DNA of 64,000 bases from Coleofasciculus sp. FACHB-1120 (GCF_014698845.1 NZ_JACJTV010000021.1:1-64000); one strand, 5' to 3'. Numbered from the stretch's first letter, positions 26,500-35,484 are shown. Numbers and translations: made by a program. Notes: a model not told the origin generated them from the sequence alone.

Positions 26500-27222
26500 T
26501 CAACTTGACCAGGCGGGATGAGATAACAAGGCGGCAATCACCCGGACACCCCGCAGCTGATTTGAGAGAGGCAGATGACCCCTAGGGGCGCTGAGATCCC
26601 AGGTGAACTCGTTGGGGTATCGAGTCCAGTTATTGCCGCTCTTCCAGCCAATTTTGGGCCAGAACTTTAAGAAGTCTTTGCCGACACTTAGCCAAATTTC
26701 CCGCTGCACGGAAAAACCGAATTTGCCTTCTGAGTGTAGGAACCACAGGCTATTGATGGTTTGTAAATCGGGAATCGGGAAGTTTTCTACCTCTGTAAAG
26801 TACAACCATTTTCTCTGTACAGCCTGAGTCCCTGCCAATTCACACAACTTTTGCAAGGTTAGGCGGTCAGCAGCAAGAAAGTCCTGTTGCAACAGCAGGT
26901 GTTGCAGGGAGCTATAGTCAATGCCACGTTCTGAATGTAAGGGGATAATGCCGGTGGGGAAATGAGTTTGGAGAAATTCAGTTGCAGCAGGAACGTTGGC
27001 GTTGTAGAGCGTCTGGTAGGCTTTGGCTGTAACTAAATTGGTAGGAGCTGACTGGCTGTTACGTAAAAATTCCATCAGTACCTCTAAACCGGCATTACCC
27101 GCTTTTAGAAGTTCTGGGAGGAGTTGTAGTTGCGTTTTTTCAGAACCCGACTCAAACTTGCAGCGTAGGTCGGTAAGGTCTTGGCTGGTGTATGGTAGGT
27201 CGGCAGTCGTTTGGTCTGTCAT
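26500..27222 (-). CDS. GUN4 domain protein
   Basis: About 240 residues. The C-terminal two-thirds is a GUN4 tetrapyrrole-binding domain: LLLQQDFLAADRLTLQKL, IPDLQTINSLWFLHSEGKFGFSVQ, and NEFTWDLSAPRGHLPLSNQLRG are family landmarks. The N-terminal third (FESGSEKTQLQLLPELLKAG) is the helical bundle found in the cyanobacterial Gun4 proper. This N-terminal domain suggests the genuine Mg-chelatase activator rather than one of the many fusion proteins, although cyanobacteria encode several paralogues. Starts at 27222 or 27234 are both possible. Monocistronic. Confidence 0.9.
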   Translation of the reverse strand: MTDQTTADLPYTSQDLTDLRCKFESGSEKTQLQLLPELLKAGNAGLEVLMEFLRNSQSAPTNLVTAKAYQTLYNANVPAATEFLQTHFPTGIIPLHSERGIDYSSLQHLLLQQDFLAADRLTLQKLCELAGTQAVQRKWLYFTEVENFPIPDLQTINSLWFLHSEGKFGFSVQREIWLSVGKDFLKFWPKIGWKSGNNWTRYPNEFTWDLSAPRGHLPLSNQLRGVRVIAALLSHPAWSS

Positions 27223-27252
27223 GAAGCAAGTCATTTCAGGTTGCTGTTAGTT

Positions 27253-27294
27253 ATTCGTCATTAGTCATTCGTCTCTAGTCTTTAGTCTTTAGTC
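27253..27294. repeat. Heptanucleotide tandem repeat (six copies)
   Basis: ATTCGTC, ATTAGTC, ATTCGTC, TCTAGTC, TTTAGTC, TTTAGTC in sequence, consensus (A/T)TTAGTC. This is a short tandemly repeated repetitive (STRR) array of the type known in filamentous cyanobacteria. It lies between the GUN4 and nucleotidyltransferase genes. Confidence 0.8.
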
Positions 27295-27342
27295 AATAAC
27301 TCATGACCAATGACTGTTGACTTTTGACTTTTGACCAATGCG

Positions 27343-27837
27343 CTAATCATTTGAGTGCAGGATGCGGTTAATCATCGCTGTGGTCGAGGTGGGAATTTCC
27401 ACTTTGACCAATTCAATCTGACCTCCGTATGCCTGAACGGCAGGTGTTTCAGGCAGGGTTTCCAAGCTGTAGTCGCCTCCTTTGACATAAATATCAGGCT
27501 TGAGTGCTTCAATTAAGCCGGTGGCGGTCAATGAGTGGAAAATCACTACTCCATCCACGGGTTTAAGGGCGGCGAGAACTTCAGCCCGCTGCTGCTCTGG
27601 CACGATAGGTCGGGGAGGCAATCCCTGCTGATGGGGCTTGATGGCACGAACGGACTGATCACTATTTAACCCCACGACGAGCGATCGCCCCAAGGATTTT
27701 GCTACCTGTAAATATCGAACATGACCTGTATGAAGTAAATCAAAGCAGCCATTGGTAAAGACGAGCGGTCGCCATCGACTGGGATCTGCCGCGATCGCTT
27801 GACTTAATTCTTTTAATGTATATACACCTAAAATCAT
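27343..27837 (-). CDS. HldE/RfaE-type nucleotidyltransferase (adenylyltransferase domain)
   Basis: A 164-residue cytidylyltransferase-fold enzyme. The nucleotide-binding motif FTNGCFDLLHTGHVRYL (with HxGH) is followed by SLGRSLVVGLNSDQSVRAIK. The C-terminal block KPDIYVKGGDYSLETLPE is typical of the RfaE domain II family that adenylates D-glycero-beta-D-manno-heptose 1-phosphate. Only the adenylyltransferase half is present; the kinase half is a separate gene elsewhere, if it exists. In a cyanobacterium the substrate may be another sugar phosphate, so the specific reaction is inferred. Confidence 0.88.
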   Translation of the reverse strand: MILGVYTLKELSQAIAADPSRWRPLVFTNGCFDLLHTGHVRYLQVAKSLGRSLVVGLNSDQSVRAIKPHQQGLPPRPIVPEQQRAEVLAALKPVDGVVIFHSLTATGLIEALKPDIYVKGGDYSLETLPETPAVQAYGGQIELVKVEIPTSTTAMINRILHSND

Positions 27838-27952
27838 GGCTAATGAGAGTTTTGAGTTATCAAAAAATTTTTTAATTCAAAATTCAGAGGTGAGCGATCG
27901 CTTCTGTACAACTTACAACTTATGACCCATTATCAATTACTGGCTTCATCCC

Positions 27953-28636
27953 TCACTGCTCTTCATGGGTGGGAGGTCGGTATCCGTGTTCAAAAGCAAA
28001 GCGAACCAGTTGAGAGCGATTCTCTAGTTCCAGCTTACTGAGGATGTTGCTGAGGTGAGTCTGAACGGTACGCGGACTGATAAACAAGCGATCGCTAATT
28101 TGTTTATTGGTAAATCCCTGAATTACCTCCCAAAAAACTCTTTGCTCTGCGGGTGTTAACGGAAGCGGCTCGCAGGTGGCAGAACCCAATGTTCCGAGGG
28201 TTGCTGTTGCTGCGGTGGAACTGGTTGCCATCTGCTGCATCAACCGTACCATTTCCGCATGGATGCGGCGCGATCGCTCTAGCTGAGCTTCAATTTTTGC
28301 AACTAATTCCCTAGGATCGAAGGGTTTGGTTAGATAATCATCTGCCCCAATCGTATGACCTTGAATTCGGTCTTCTAGCTCTCCTTTACCTGACAAAAAG
28401 ATAAACGGTACCAATTGCCCGATCGGAGTTGTTCGCAGGCGTCGGCAGAATTCCAACCCGTCCATCTCCGGCATCATCACATCGCTCACCACCAGATCCG
28501 GTGGAGCTTTTTCAAAAGCGCTTAATGCCTCCATACCAGAACTTACATCCTGAACCAGATACCCCTGGTTTTGCAGGTAGCGTGTCAAGACAGTTCGCAG
28601 GGTTCTATCATCATCAACGAGCAAAATTTTTTTCAT
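27953..28636 (-). CDS. NarL/LuxR-type response regulator
   Basis: A 227-residue two-domain regulator. The receiver domain (residues 1-125) has the acidic pair DDD, the phospho-acceptor Asp in VVSDVMMPEMDG and the Lys in YLTKPFD. A short linker rich in Ser, Thr and Ala is followed by a LuxR helix-turn-helix (residues about 158-222: LTPAEQRVFWEVIQGFTNKQISDRLFISPRTVQTHLSNILSKL, shown in part: ISPRTVQTHLSNIL). The architecture resembles Ycf29-like regulators. No kinase is adjacent; the nearest histidine-kinase-like gene (24.4 kb) lacks its histidine. Confidence 0.92.
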   Translation of the reverse strand: MKKILLVDDDRTLRTVLTRYLQNQGYLVQDVSSGMEALSAFEKAPPDLVVSDVMMPEMDGLEFCRRLRTTPIGQLVPFIFLSGKGELEDRIQGHTIGADDYLTKPFDPRELVAKIEAQLERSRRIHAEMVRLMQQMATSSTAATATLGTLGSATCEPLPLTPAEQRVFWEVIQGFTNKQISDRLFISPRTVQTHLSNILSKLELENRSQLVRFAFEHGYRPPTHEEQ

Positions 28637-29273
28637 CGTTACTCTAGATCGCCTTTATGGGGCCATATCAGCCTAGGTCTGCAAACTGAATTCATCCCGC
28701 TTTGATGTGAGTTGAGGTTTTTGCGAAAAGGGCAGAAGCGGCTTGTGCAGCATATCTCTTTTTTATCTCAGCTTGACATTCTCTGGCAGGGTCAAGAATT
28801 TCTTAGCCAGGAGTCGTGAGATTGAAGGACTAAAAACCAGCGATCGCCCTCAGTCTACTTTATTATCAGCATAAAGTATCAGCATAAAGACTGATGACAG
28901 AATGCGCTTAAGGTTATCCAAAAATCAGCTATTCGACCCATTCTAGTAAAGCGGTTTGGCTTTCTCTTTGCTAGATGGATGACAAAATTTTGATTTGAAG
29001 TGCTACTTCCTTCATCCTAGTAGCAGTTCTAGAGACTACCGTTAGGTCTAATCCTTTTTAGCTCTCCTGCTTGCCCGGTTGAAATTTTTGCCGCTACCCC
29101 TTAGTAGAGCCTCCCAGCGCCCCTGCTTCAGCTTGGATGATTTGTGGTCATCATGGCAATCAAACCGCCTAAACTGCAAAAAAGCTTAATTGAAACTTTT
29201 GCAAATCAGCCGATTTGGTAGTCTTCCTGTCAAAATATTGTCTGGCTCAGACTAGATCCAACAAGAGTGCAAT
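28637..29273. other. Spacer upstream of icd
   Basis: No gene. A tandem 13-mer TATCAGCATAAAG lies at 28864-28876 and 28877-28889. I looked for a GTA-N8-TAC NtcA-type site, expected for an icd promoter in many cyanobacteria, and found none that fits. Confidence 0.5.
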
Positions 29274-30704
29274 ATGTACGAAAAAATCACTCCCCCTGAC
29301 ATGGGCGAACGTATCATCTTCAAAGATGGCGAACCCGTTGTTCCAGACAACCCGATTGTTCCTTTCATTCGCGGAGACGGCACGGGTATCGACCTCTGGC
29401 CCGCCGCCCAGAAGGTCTTTGATGCTGCTGTCCAAGCTGCTTATGGTGGCAAGCGACAAATCAGCTGGTTCAAAATTTATGCCGGGGATGAAGCCTGCGA
29501 GAAGTACGGCACCTACCAATATTTGCCCCAAGATACCCTAGACGCCATTAAAGAATACGGGATTGCTATCAAAGGGCCGCTAACAACCCCCATTGGGGGC
29601 GGTATCCGGTCGCTGAATGTGGCATTGCGTCAGATTTTTGACCTTTACTCCTGTGTCCGCCCCTGCAAGTATTACCCAGGCACCCCCTCTCCCCATAAAA
29701 GCCCAGAGAAACTCGATGTCATCATCTATCGAGAAAATACAGAAGACATCTACCTGGGAATTGAGTGGCGTCAAGGCAGCGAAATTGCTAACAAGTTGAT
29801 TGACATCCTCAATAATGAGCTAATTCCAGCAACGCCAGAACATGGTAAAAAGCAAATCCCCCTAGACTCTGGAATCGGCATCAAGCCAATTAGTAAGACG
29901 GGTTCCCAGCGCCTAGTGCGCCGTGCAATTAAGAATGCCCTACGGCTACCCAAGCGTAAACAGATGGTGACGCTGGTGCATAAGGGCAACATCATGAAGT
30001 ACACCGAAGGCGCTTTCCGCGATTGGGGTTACGAAGTAGCGATCGCTGAATTTCGCGCCGAGTGCGTTACAGAACGAGAATCGTGGATTCTGGACAACAA
30101 AGCCCGTAATCCAGAGATTACCTTGGAAGAAAACGCCCGTCAGATTGAGCCTGGGTACGACGCCCTTACGGCAGAGAAAAAAGCCCAAATTACCCGTGAA
30201 GTTGAAGATGTTCTCAATGCTATCGGGGAAACCCACGGCAACGGTCAGTGGAAAGACAAGGTGATGGTGAACGATCGAATTGCCGATAGCATTTTCCAAC
30301 AGATTCAGACTCGACCGGATGAATATTCCATCCTGGCGACGATGAACCTGAATGGTGATTATTTGTCAGATGCAGCGGCAGCAATTGTCGGTGGGCTGGG
30401 GATGGGACCAGGAGCCAATATTGGCGATCGATGCGCCATCTTTGAAGCGACTCATGGCACCGCACCAAAGCACGCTGGACTCGATCGGGTAAACCCCGGT
30501 TCGGTCATTTTGTCAGGCGTGATGATGTTGGAATTTATGGGCTGGCAGGAGGCAGCTGACTTGATTAAGCATGGCATCGGTCAGGCGATCTCTAACGGCG
30601 AAGTTACCTATGATTTGGCTCGACTCATGGAACCGCCGGTGGAGCCTCTAAAATGCTCAGAATTTGCCTCCGCCATCATCAAATACTTCCAAACTAATGA
30701 GTAA
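29274..30704 (+). CDS. icd: NADP-dependent isocitrate dehydrogenase
   Basis: Oxidative decarboxylation of isocitrate to 2-oxoglutarate, the carbon skeleton for ammonium assimilation and the main nitrogen-status signal in cyanobacteria. The 476-residue protein has the substrate loop [20 protein letters not shown], with the phosphorylatable Ser equivalent in [23 protein letters not shown], and the metal/cofactor block [20 protein letters not shown], then [13 protein letters not shown]. It carries a cyanobacterial insert (residues about 265-320, [20 protein letters not shown]) absent in Escherichia coli Icd. ATG 29274 is a secure start. Confidence 0.97.
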   Translation: MYEKITPPDMGERIIFKDGEPVVPDNPIVPFIRGDGTGIDLWPAAQKVFDAAVQAAYGGKRQISWFKIYAGDEACEKYGTYQYLPQDTLDAIKEYGIAIKGPLTTPIGGGIRSLNVALRQIFDLYSCVRPCKYYPGTPSPHKSPEKLDVIIYRENTEDIYLGIEWRQGSEIANKLIDILNNELIPATPEHGKKQIPLDSGIGIKPISKTGSQRLVRRAIKNALRLPKRKQMVTLVHKGNIMKYTEGAFRDWGYEVAIAEFRAECVTERESWILDNKARNPEITLEENARQIEPGYDALTAEKKAQITREVEDVLNAIGETHGNGQWKDKVMVNDRIADSIFQQIQTRPDEYSILATMNLNGDYLSDAAAAIVGGLGMGPGANIGDRCAIFEATHGTAPKHAGLDRVNPGSVILSGVMMLEFMGWQEAADLIKHGIGQAISNGEVTYDLARLMEPPVEPLKCSEFASAIIKYFQTNE

Positions 30705-30711
30705 ATAGGGA

Positions 30712-30747
30712 TTAGCAATTAGCGAATAACCAATCGCTAATTGCTAA
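30712..30747. terminator. 14-bp-stem hairpin between convergent genes
   Basis: TTAGCAATTAGCGA (30712-30725) is the exact reverse complement of TCGCTAATTGCTAA (30734-30747), with an 8-base loop. It sits between icd and the convergent gene at 30751. It lacks a T-run but is placed where a bidirectional terminator is expected; the arms are also built of the heptamer units seen in other spacers. Confidence 0.6.
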
Positions 30748-30750
30748 CAG

Positions 30751-31902
30751 CTATGGATTTGAGAAAGTATTAATCTGACCCCCACCAATGTAGCGCCCTG
30801 GAACACGACGAGGAGTCGTAAAGTTAGGCTGGCTCGATTGGTTGGATTGCGATCCCGAATTACCCATGTTGGAGCCAAAGCCAGAGTTGCTGTTAAACCC
30901 GCTTGTCTGAGTGGTCGCTCCCGATGGGTACTGGCCATAGTTACTGGTAGTTATTGGTGCTACTGGTGGTGCTATCTGTGGTGTTACGGGGACCGCAGGT
31001 GCGGCAACGGGAGGCAGTGCCTGGGGCTGGCTTAAATAGGTGTAAGAATTCGGAGTAGAAGAACCCTGAGTAGTGCTGCTAGTTGTGACTGAGGGAGAGT
31101 TATAGCCTGTAGTATTTGCTAGGGCGCTTGCTGGTGGTGGTGCCATTTGCCCACCGGATGTGGAATTGGGAAGCGCCTGTTGAGAAGGATTTCCCGATGG
31201 CGATGCATTTGCTGCTTGGGTTGCCGAATTTTGATTCAACGCTTGTTGCAGGAGGTTGACTGGCAACGTGTTTTGGTTCGGGTTAGTGAGGTTGGGGACA
31301 CCAAAGCCCAGATTCGGAGTGGAGGTTGTTGTAGGAATTGCCACCTGTTGATTGGGGGGTGTCAATCCCAAAAATTCTCCAGTATTGGGCTGGGGGCTAG
31401 CATTTGCTCCCCTATTGAAGAAATCTTGTGCTGATGTCAGAAAAGGATTGTTCAAGCTTTGCGGAGCTTTGGGGATTCCGGCGATCGCTTGAGGCTGATC
31501 CGTCGATTCTGGATTAGAGGCAGTAGACGGGTTGCGAGTTAGTTGCTCAAATAAACCCTGTGGCTCGTTTGGATCTGGAGTTTTTCCTTTTCCCGCCTTA
31601 GCAGCGCCACGATTAAATTCTTGCATTAGGGCGGGCAAGTTATCTATATCAGCACCAATCGCACTGCTTTCTTGAGAAAGGTTTGGGTCATCCGAGGGAT
31701 TAGCTGCGGAATCGACTTGCTCATTCTCCGTTTCTTCATCGACAGCGCTGTTCAGCCACTCTGGATTTACCCAGTACTCCCATACCCCTAGTACTAGCAT
31801 CACCATTGCGATCGCCGATCCCCAAAACGCAGGGCGCGTGAATGTCCGTAACCGTGCTTTGAAATAGCGGATGGAGGCAGGGACTTTTTTGGAAGATGAC
31901 AT
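30751..31902 (-). CDS. Single-pass membrane protein with low-complexity Asn/Gln/Pro/Ser-rich domain
   Basis: About 383 residues. A basic N-terminus (SSSKKVPASIRYFKARLRTF) precedes one membrane helix (residues about 27-44, GSAIAMVMLVLGVWEYWV). The remainder is disordered, rich in Asn, Gln, Pro, Ser, Thr and Gly, and ends GQINTFSNP. The N-in orientation puts the disordered part outside the cytoplasm. Starting at ATG 31902 removes nine residues of the open frame. I do not recognise a family; the composition resembles cyanobacterial cell-envelope or pilus-associated proteins. Convergent with icd, 47 bp apart. Confidence 0.7.
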   Translation of the reverse strand: MSSSKKVPASIRYFKARLRTFTRPAFWGSAIAMVMLVLGVWEYWVNPEWLNSAVDEETENEQVDSAANPSDDPNLSQESSAIGADIDNLPALMQEFNRGAAKAGKGKTPDPNEPQGLFEQLTRNPSTASNPESTDQPQAIAGIPKAPQSLNNPFLTSAQDFFNRGANASPQPNTGEFLGLTPPNQQVAIPTTTSTPNLGFGVPNLTNPNQNTLPVNLLQQALNQNSATQAANASPSGNPSQQALPNSTSGGQMAPPPASALANTTGYNSPSVTTSSTTQGSSTPNSYTYLSQPQALPPVAAPAVPVTPQIAPPVAPITTSNYGQYPSGATTQTSGFNSNSGFGSNMGNSGSQSNQSSQPNFTTPRRVPGRYIGGGQINTFSNP

Positions 31903-32254
31903 AGCTATAGTGCAGATCGACTTGCACAAGGGGTTGTAAGTCGATTTTATACGCTATTGCCTTGAACTGGAACTGTCTTAATATACAATTTGTTAAAAAA
32001 TTCCCTTCATTCGTGTAAATTTTCACCTAAGCTTTTAGTTTACTAAACTTTAAAATTAGGAAAGGAGAACAGATATGCCTCTACCAAGAACCGGCGGATT
32101 TATAGATATGCTTACGCCATGTGCAACTTTTTCTCTCCCCAATTAATTAGGAAGAGAAAAACAGTAACTTGCACCGTGCGTTCTGCTTCACTATTGATCA
32201 ATATCTTGATAAAGAGCTGCTCCTAAATGATTGACGATTGATCACCCTGAACGT
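31903..32254. other. Spacer with a candidate micro-ORF
   Basis: AT-rich spacer between two minus-strand genes. The one notable thing in it is the 23-codon plus-strand frame at 32075-32146. Confidence 0.5.
32075..32146 (+). CDS. Candidate 23-residue peptide
   Basis: ATG at 32075 is preceded by AAAGGAG at 32061-32067, an almost perfect Shine-Dalgarno with a 7-base spacer. The product begins MPLPRTGGFIDMLTPC and continues ATFSLPN, then TAA. It is antisense to nothing, lies in an otherwise gene-free spacer, and its neighbours on both sides are on the minus strand. It could be a small protein, a leader peptide, or the 5' remnant of a lost gene. No family is recognised. Confidence 0.35.
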   Translation: MPLPRTGGFIDMLTPCATFSLPN

Positions 32255-33418
32255 TTAACGGGCAGCTCGAAGCAGGAACCACGCCCCCGCTCCCAATCCA
32301 AACAGATTTGGCAACCAAGCAGCAATCACCGGAGAGAGGAAGTTACTCAATCCCAGAGCATCACCGACGGACATTAACAAATAGTAAGCAAAAATTACTA
32401 TCACGCTAATCCCAAAACCTGTCGCTTTACTGGTGCGAGTCGGTCTATTGGCTAGAGCGGCACCCACGATACCAAACACCACACAAGCAAACGGTAAAGC
32501 TATTTTTTGGTGAATGCGGATTAGAAGCTTGCGAATTTTTTGCTGATTGCCACTGAGACGTTCTAATTTTAGACGTTCTCTGGCTTGTGCAAGATTCATC
32601 TCGCCGTAGTCGCGCCCAGAATTTGCCAAATCTAGGGCGGTACGAGGCAGCTGCAATTGTTGGTGTTCAAACTTTAAAATATTGCGGTAGGAAGCATCGG
32701 GAGAGATTAAATAAATCGTGCCTTTGAAAAAATCCCAGGTATTTTGTCCTGGGTTCCAAGCAGCAGATTGTGACGTGACAATTTGATTAAGCCCCTCCTG
32801 AGACCAATCTAAAATTGTCAATCCCTCCATCTTTTGCCCGTCAAATTTTTCTGCATAGAACAGGCGTTTTAGCACTTGCTCTCTTTGACCATTGGGTAGC
32901 TTGACTTTCGTATATTCTGGATAAAAAATATTGCGTTCTTGGAAAGATGGCTTTTCTTTATTTAGAGCTTTATCTAAACTAACTTTGGCTTGATAGTTCG
33001 CAGCGGGTACTACATACTCATTAAACGTAAATGCGATGCCGGTCACAACAAAACTCAGGACGATCGCTGGTAGCACCAGGCGATAAATACTCACTCCGCA
33101 GCTACGCAGGGCAACCAACTCGCTGTCAGCGGAGAGACGACTATAGGTTAATAAGGCAGCCAGTAGCACTGAGGCGGGAAAGGCATACGCCATAAACTGT
33201 GGCAGACTTAACAGCAGGACTTTCAAAACGAGCGATGCGGGTAGACCTACATCCACAGTCCTTCGCATCAGGTCAAATAAACTGCCAATCGTTACCCCGA
33301 TGGAAGAAAAGAATCCCATGCCAAATAGGAAAGGCGCGACTAGCTCGGTGCCAATATAGCGATCCATTACCGAGACTGTCGAAATCAGAGGGTAGAGCGG
33401 ATTGAAAGATTTGGTCAT
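32255..33418 (-). CDS. LptF/LptG family permease
   Basis: A 387-residue inner-membrane protein of the YjgP/YjgQ family that couples the LptB ATPase to extraction of lipopolysaccharide. Three helices near the N-terminus (LVAPFLFGMGFFSSIGVTIG; LVLKVLLLSLPQFMAYAFPASVLLAALL) and three near the C-terminus (KIALPFACVVFGIVGAALA and following) enclose a periplasmic beta-jellyroll domain (residues about 135-280). The LptB coupling helix region LRSCGVSIYR is present. Cyanobacteria usually have one such permease, which would act as a homodimer. LptB and LptA lie immediately upstream on the same strand. Confidence 0.9.
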   Translation of the reverse strand: MTKSFNPLYPLISTVSVMDRYIGTELVAPFLFGMGFFSSIGVTIGSLFDLMRRTVDVGLPASLVLKVLLLSLPQFMAYAFPASVLLAALLTYSRLSADSELVALRSCGVSIYRLVLPAIVLSFVVTGIAFTFNEYVVPAANYQAKVSLDKALNKEKPSFQERNIFYPEYTKVKLPNGQREQVLKRLFYAEKFDGQKMEGLTILDWSQEGLNQIVTSQSAAWNPGQNTWDFFKGTIYLISPDASYRNILKFEHQQLQLPRTALDLANSGRDYGEMNLAQARERLKLERLSGNQQKIRKLLIRIHQKIALPFACVVFGIVGAALANRPTRTSKATGFGISVIVIFAYYLLMSVGDALGLSNFLSPVIAAWLPNLFGLGAGAWFLLRAAR

Positions 33419-33430
33419 TGGTCAAGGAGC

Positions 33431-33472
33431 GATGGGTAATGGCTAATGGGTAATTTGTAATGGGTAATTGGG
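33431..33472. repeat. Heptanucleotide tandem repeat (six copies)
   Basis: GATGGGT, AATGGCT, AATGGGT, AATTTGT, AATGGGT, AATTGGG; consensus AATGGGT. A second short run at 33579-33600 repeats CAATTCC. Both lie between the LptF/G-like and lptB genes. Confidence 0.75.
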
Positions 33473-33605
33473 GAAGAGTTTTAAGTTTTAGAAATGCAGA
33501 GATCGCGTCTGAATTTTGAATTTAAGATTTTCTTGTGATTCAAAATTCCATGTTTCTCACTCATTACTCTGGGATTACCAATTCCCAATTCCCAATTACC
33601 TAAGA

Positions 33606-34337
33606 CTATCTCTGGAAGTCATCTCCTAAGTAGTACTGTCGCACTAAGGGGTTATTGTAGAGTTCTTCAGCGTTGCCAGATGCGAGGATTTGTCCGTCGC
33701 GCATGATGTAGGCTCGATCGGTGATGGCGAGGGTTTCGCGGACGTTGTGATCGGTGATCAAGATACCCATGTAGCGATCGCGCAGTCCGGCAATAATTTT
33801 TTGAATCTCCGATACGGCAATCGGATCGACACCGGCAAACGGCTCATCCAATAGCAAAAATTTTGGTCCTTCTCGCCCAGATGCTAAGGATCTCGCCAAC
33901 TCGGTGCGCCGACGTTCTCCCCCAGACACGCGAATCCCTAGTGTATTTGCTACTTTTTCTAGCCGAAACTCTTGCAGCAAGCCATCTAGACGGTTTTGCC
34001 ACTCGCGACGAGGCACGCCTGTTTGTTCCAGCACTAGGAGAAGATTGTCTTGGACGGTGAGGTTGCGAAAAATACTGGCTTCCTGAGCAAGATAGCCAAT
34101 GCCTAAATGCGCTCGTTTGTGGATGGGTAAGGTGGTGATGTCCTGGTCATTCAGCCAAACCGTGCCCTGATCGGGTTTTTCCAAGCCAGTTGCAATGTAA
34201 AAGGTCGTCGTTTTACCGGCACCGTTGGGACCGAGTAGCCCCACGACTTCTCCTTGCGCTACTGAAAGGTTGACGCGATTGACGATCGCACGTTTGCCGT
34301 AAGACTTGTGAATATTCTCCAGTACGATTTTCATCAT
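33606..34337 (-). CDS. lptB: LPS export ABC transporter ATP-binding protein LptB
   Basis: A 243-residue ATPase. Walker A is GPNGAGKTTT, the signature is VSGGERRRTELARSLA, Walker B is FLLLDEPFAGVDP and the H-loop is TDHNVRETL. The variant signature and the FAGVDPIAV segment are LptB hallmarks. It powers the transfer of lipopolysaccharide from the inner membrane to the periplasmic bridge. The gene lies between LptA-like and LptF/G-like genes, on the same strand, so an Lpt operon with spacers of about 100-190 bp is likely. Starts at 34337 or 34334 (two adjacent ATGs). Confidence 0.95.
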   Translation of the reverse strand: MMKIVLENIHKSYGKRAIVNRVNLSVAQGEVVGLLGPNGAGKTTTFYIATGLEKPDQGTVWLNDQDITTLPIHKRAHLGIGYLAQEASIFRNLTVQDNLLLVLEQTGVPRREWQNRLDGLLQEFRLEKVANTLGIRVSGGERRRTELARSLASGREGPKFLLLDEPFAGVDPIAVSEIQKIIAGLRDRYMGILITDHNVRETLAITDRAYIMRDGQILASGNAEELYNNPLVRQYYLGDDFQR

Positions 34338-34386
34338 CGAAATAGCTAATTGTTCGTTGCTAATGGCTAACTGCTAATTATTAAAA

Positions 34387-34428
34387 GCCATTAGCGATTA
34401 GCCATTCGCGATTCGCGATTAGCCATGT
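34387..34428. repeat. Heptanucleotide tandem repeat (six copies)
   Basis: GCCATTA, GCGATTA, GCCATTC, GCGATTC, GCGATTA, GCCATGT. Lies between lptB and the LptA-like gene. Related single units occur at 34323-34380. Confidence 0.8.
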
Positions 34429-34437
34429 GACAAATGG

Positions 34438-34950
34438 CTAGCGACTATTCGGCGTTTTGAAGGCTGGCTTAGGATTGACGGCGGGAGCCGGTGGCGCTAC
34501 GGATGTAGTTGGAGAATTTGGATCGGCGACCAGATAAACTGATTCTACCTGCCGATTGGACTGAGGCAGGGCAACAAAGCGTCCTTCATCGATCAGATAG
34601 GTGATTGTCTCGCCTCGGAGACTATTGCCTTGTTGCAGGACGTAGACGTTACCACTCAGAACGATCCGACGCTCTTTGCTGAAATACTGCGCTTGGGCAG
34701 CAGTTGCCTGAATCTGCCGCGAGGGGTAATACATTTGCACGTTGCCACGAGCCGTTACCACGCCTGTTTTCGAGTTAGCTTCTTGCACATCAGAACGGAC
34801 GGTGAGGGCGCGTCCATCATCGGCGGTTTGGGCTTGGGCGGTTTGGATTTGGGTGGGGATAGCGATCGCTCCTGCTAAAACAGCTGGAAGCATCAGCACT
34901 AATCCCAGACGACGCATTAGACTTTGATTAAATTGAAATGAGGACATCAT
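34438..34950 (-). CDS. LptA/OstA-like periplasmic protein
   Basis: A 170-residue exported protein. A signal peptide (residues 12-40, ending TAQAQ) is followed by the OstA/LptA domain, with the strands LTVRSDVQEANSKTGVVTARGNVQMYYPSRQ and RRIVLSGNVYVLQQGNSLRGETITYLIDEGRFVA (shown in part: VVTARGNVQMYYP, IVLSGNVYVLQQG). It should form the beta-jellyroll bridge that carries lipopolysaccharide across the periplasm. A short Pro-rich tail is variable. It is the first gene of the Lpt set, upstream of lptB. Starts at 34950 or the adjacent ATG 34947. Confidence 0.9.
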   Translation of the reverse strand: MMSSFQFNQSLMRRLGLVLMLPAVLAGAIAIPTQIQTAQAQTADDGRALTVRSDVQEANSKTGVVTARGNVQMYYPSRQIQATAAQAQYFSKERRIVLSGNVYVLQQGNSLRGETITYLIDEGRFVALPQSNRQVESVYLVADPNSPTTSVAPPAPAVNPKPAFKTPNSR

Positions 34951-35082
34951 GGGTCTTGCGGAGACATCAAAGACGGTGATCGGCTCTTGTGCCTAGTTTA
35001 CTCTTTCTAAAGGATCGATCCAGAACAAATCCAGCGAGAACTAGGCACAACAATCCCGACGTTTCTGAGTCTTGAGAAGTTT

Positions 35083-35484
35083 CTAACCCTCTATTCGCAG
35101 TATTTTTGGCAACTGTGAGGCATTCTCGTCTTGTTGCATCTGCTCTACAAAATCAACCACGTTTTCTGCTCCAGCTTGTTGCAGTGCCGTCAACAGTTCG
35201 GCACTCTGTTCCCGCAGTTCGGTGACATCAATTCCACTGTAAGCCGGTTCGTATGCCTCTAAGCGGCGCATTCCCTCTCCCAGTAAAATAACTGCACCGC
35301 GCCAGTTAAGGTTGCCTAGGTGATAACATCCAACGGCAATTTGCAGCACTCCCTGATAAAATCTTTTTTCCGGCTCGCTGGCTTCCATCCACAGAGCCTC
35401 TAAGGTGTCGTGGCAGGCGTAAAATTCGCGCTGATTAAACTCTTCGATCCCTTGCCAAAATTCAGATGGGATTTCTTCAGTCAT
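35083..35484 (-). CDS. DUF309 family protein
   Basis: A 133-residue helical protein. The family block FNQREFYACHDTLEALWMEA, with conserved HDxLE, and RFYQGVLQIAVGCYHLGNLN, identifies DUF309, a widespread family of small helical proteins of unknown function. The length is close to the usual size. Monocistronic. Confidence 0.9.
   Translation of the reverse strand: MTEEIPSEFWQGIEEFNQREFYACHDTLEALWMEASEPEKRFYQGVLQIAVGCYHLGNLNWRGAVILLGEGMRRLEAYEPAYSGIDVTELREQSAELLTALQQAGAENVVDFVEQMQQDENASQLPKILRIEG

Noticed and set aside
28637-29273. NtcA-type site before icd
   Set aside because: I searched by eye for GTA-N8-TAC in the spacer; no pair with the correct spacing was found.
27253-34428. CRISPR array
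   Set aside because: The repeats have a 7-bp unit with no spacers of constant length, so they are STRR arrays, not CRISPR.
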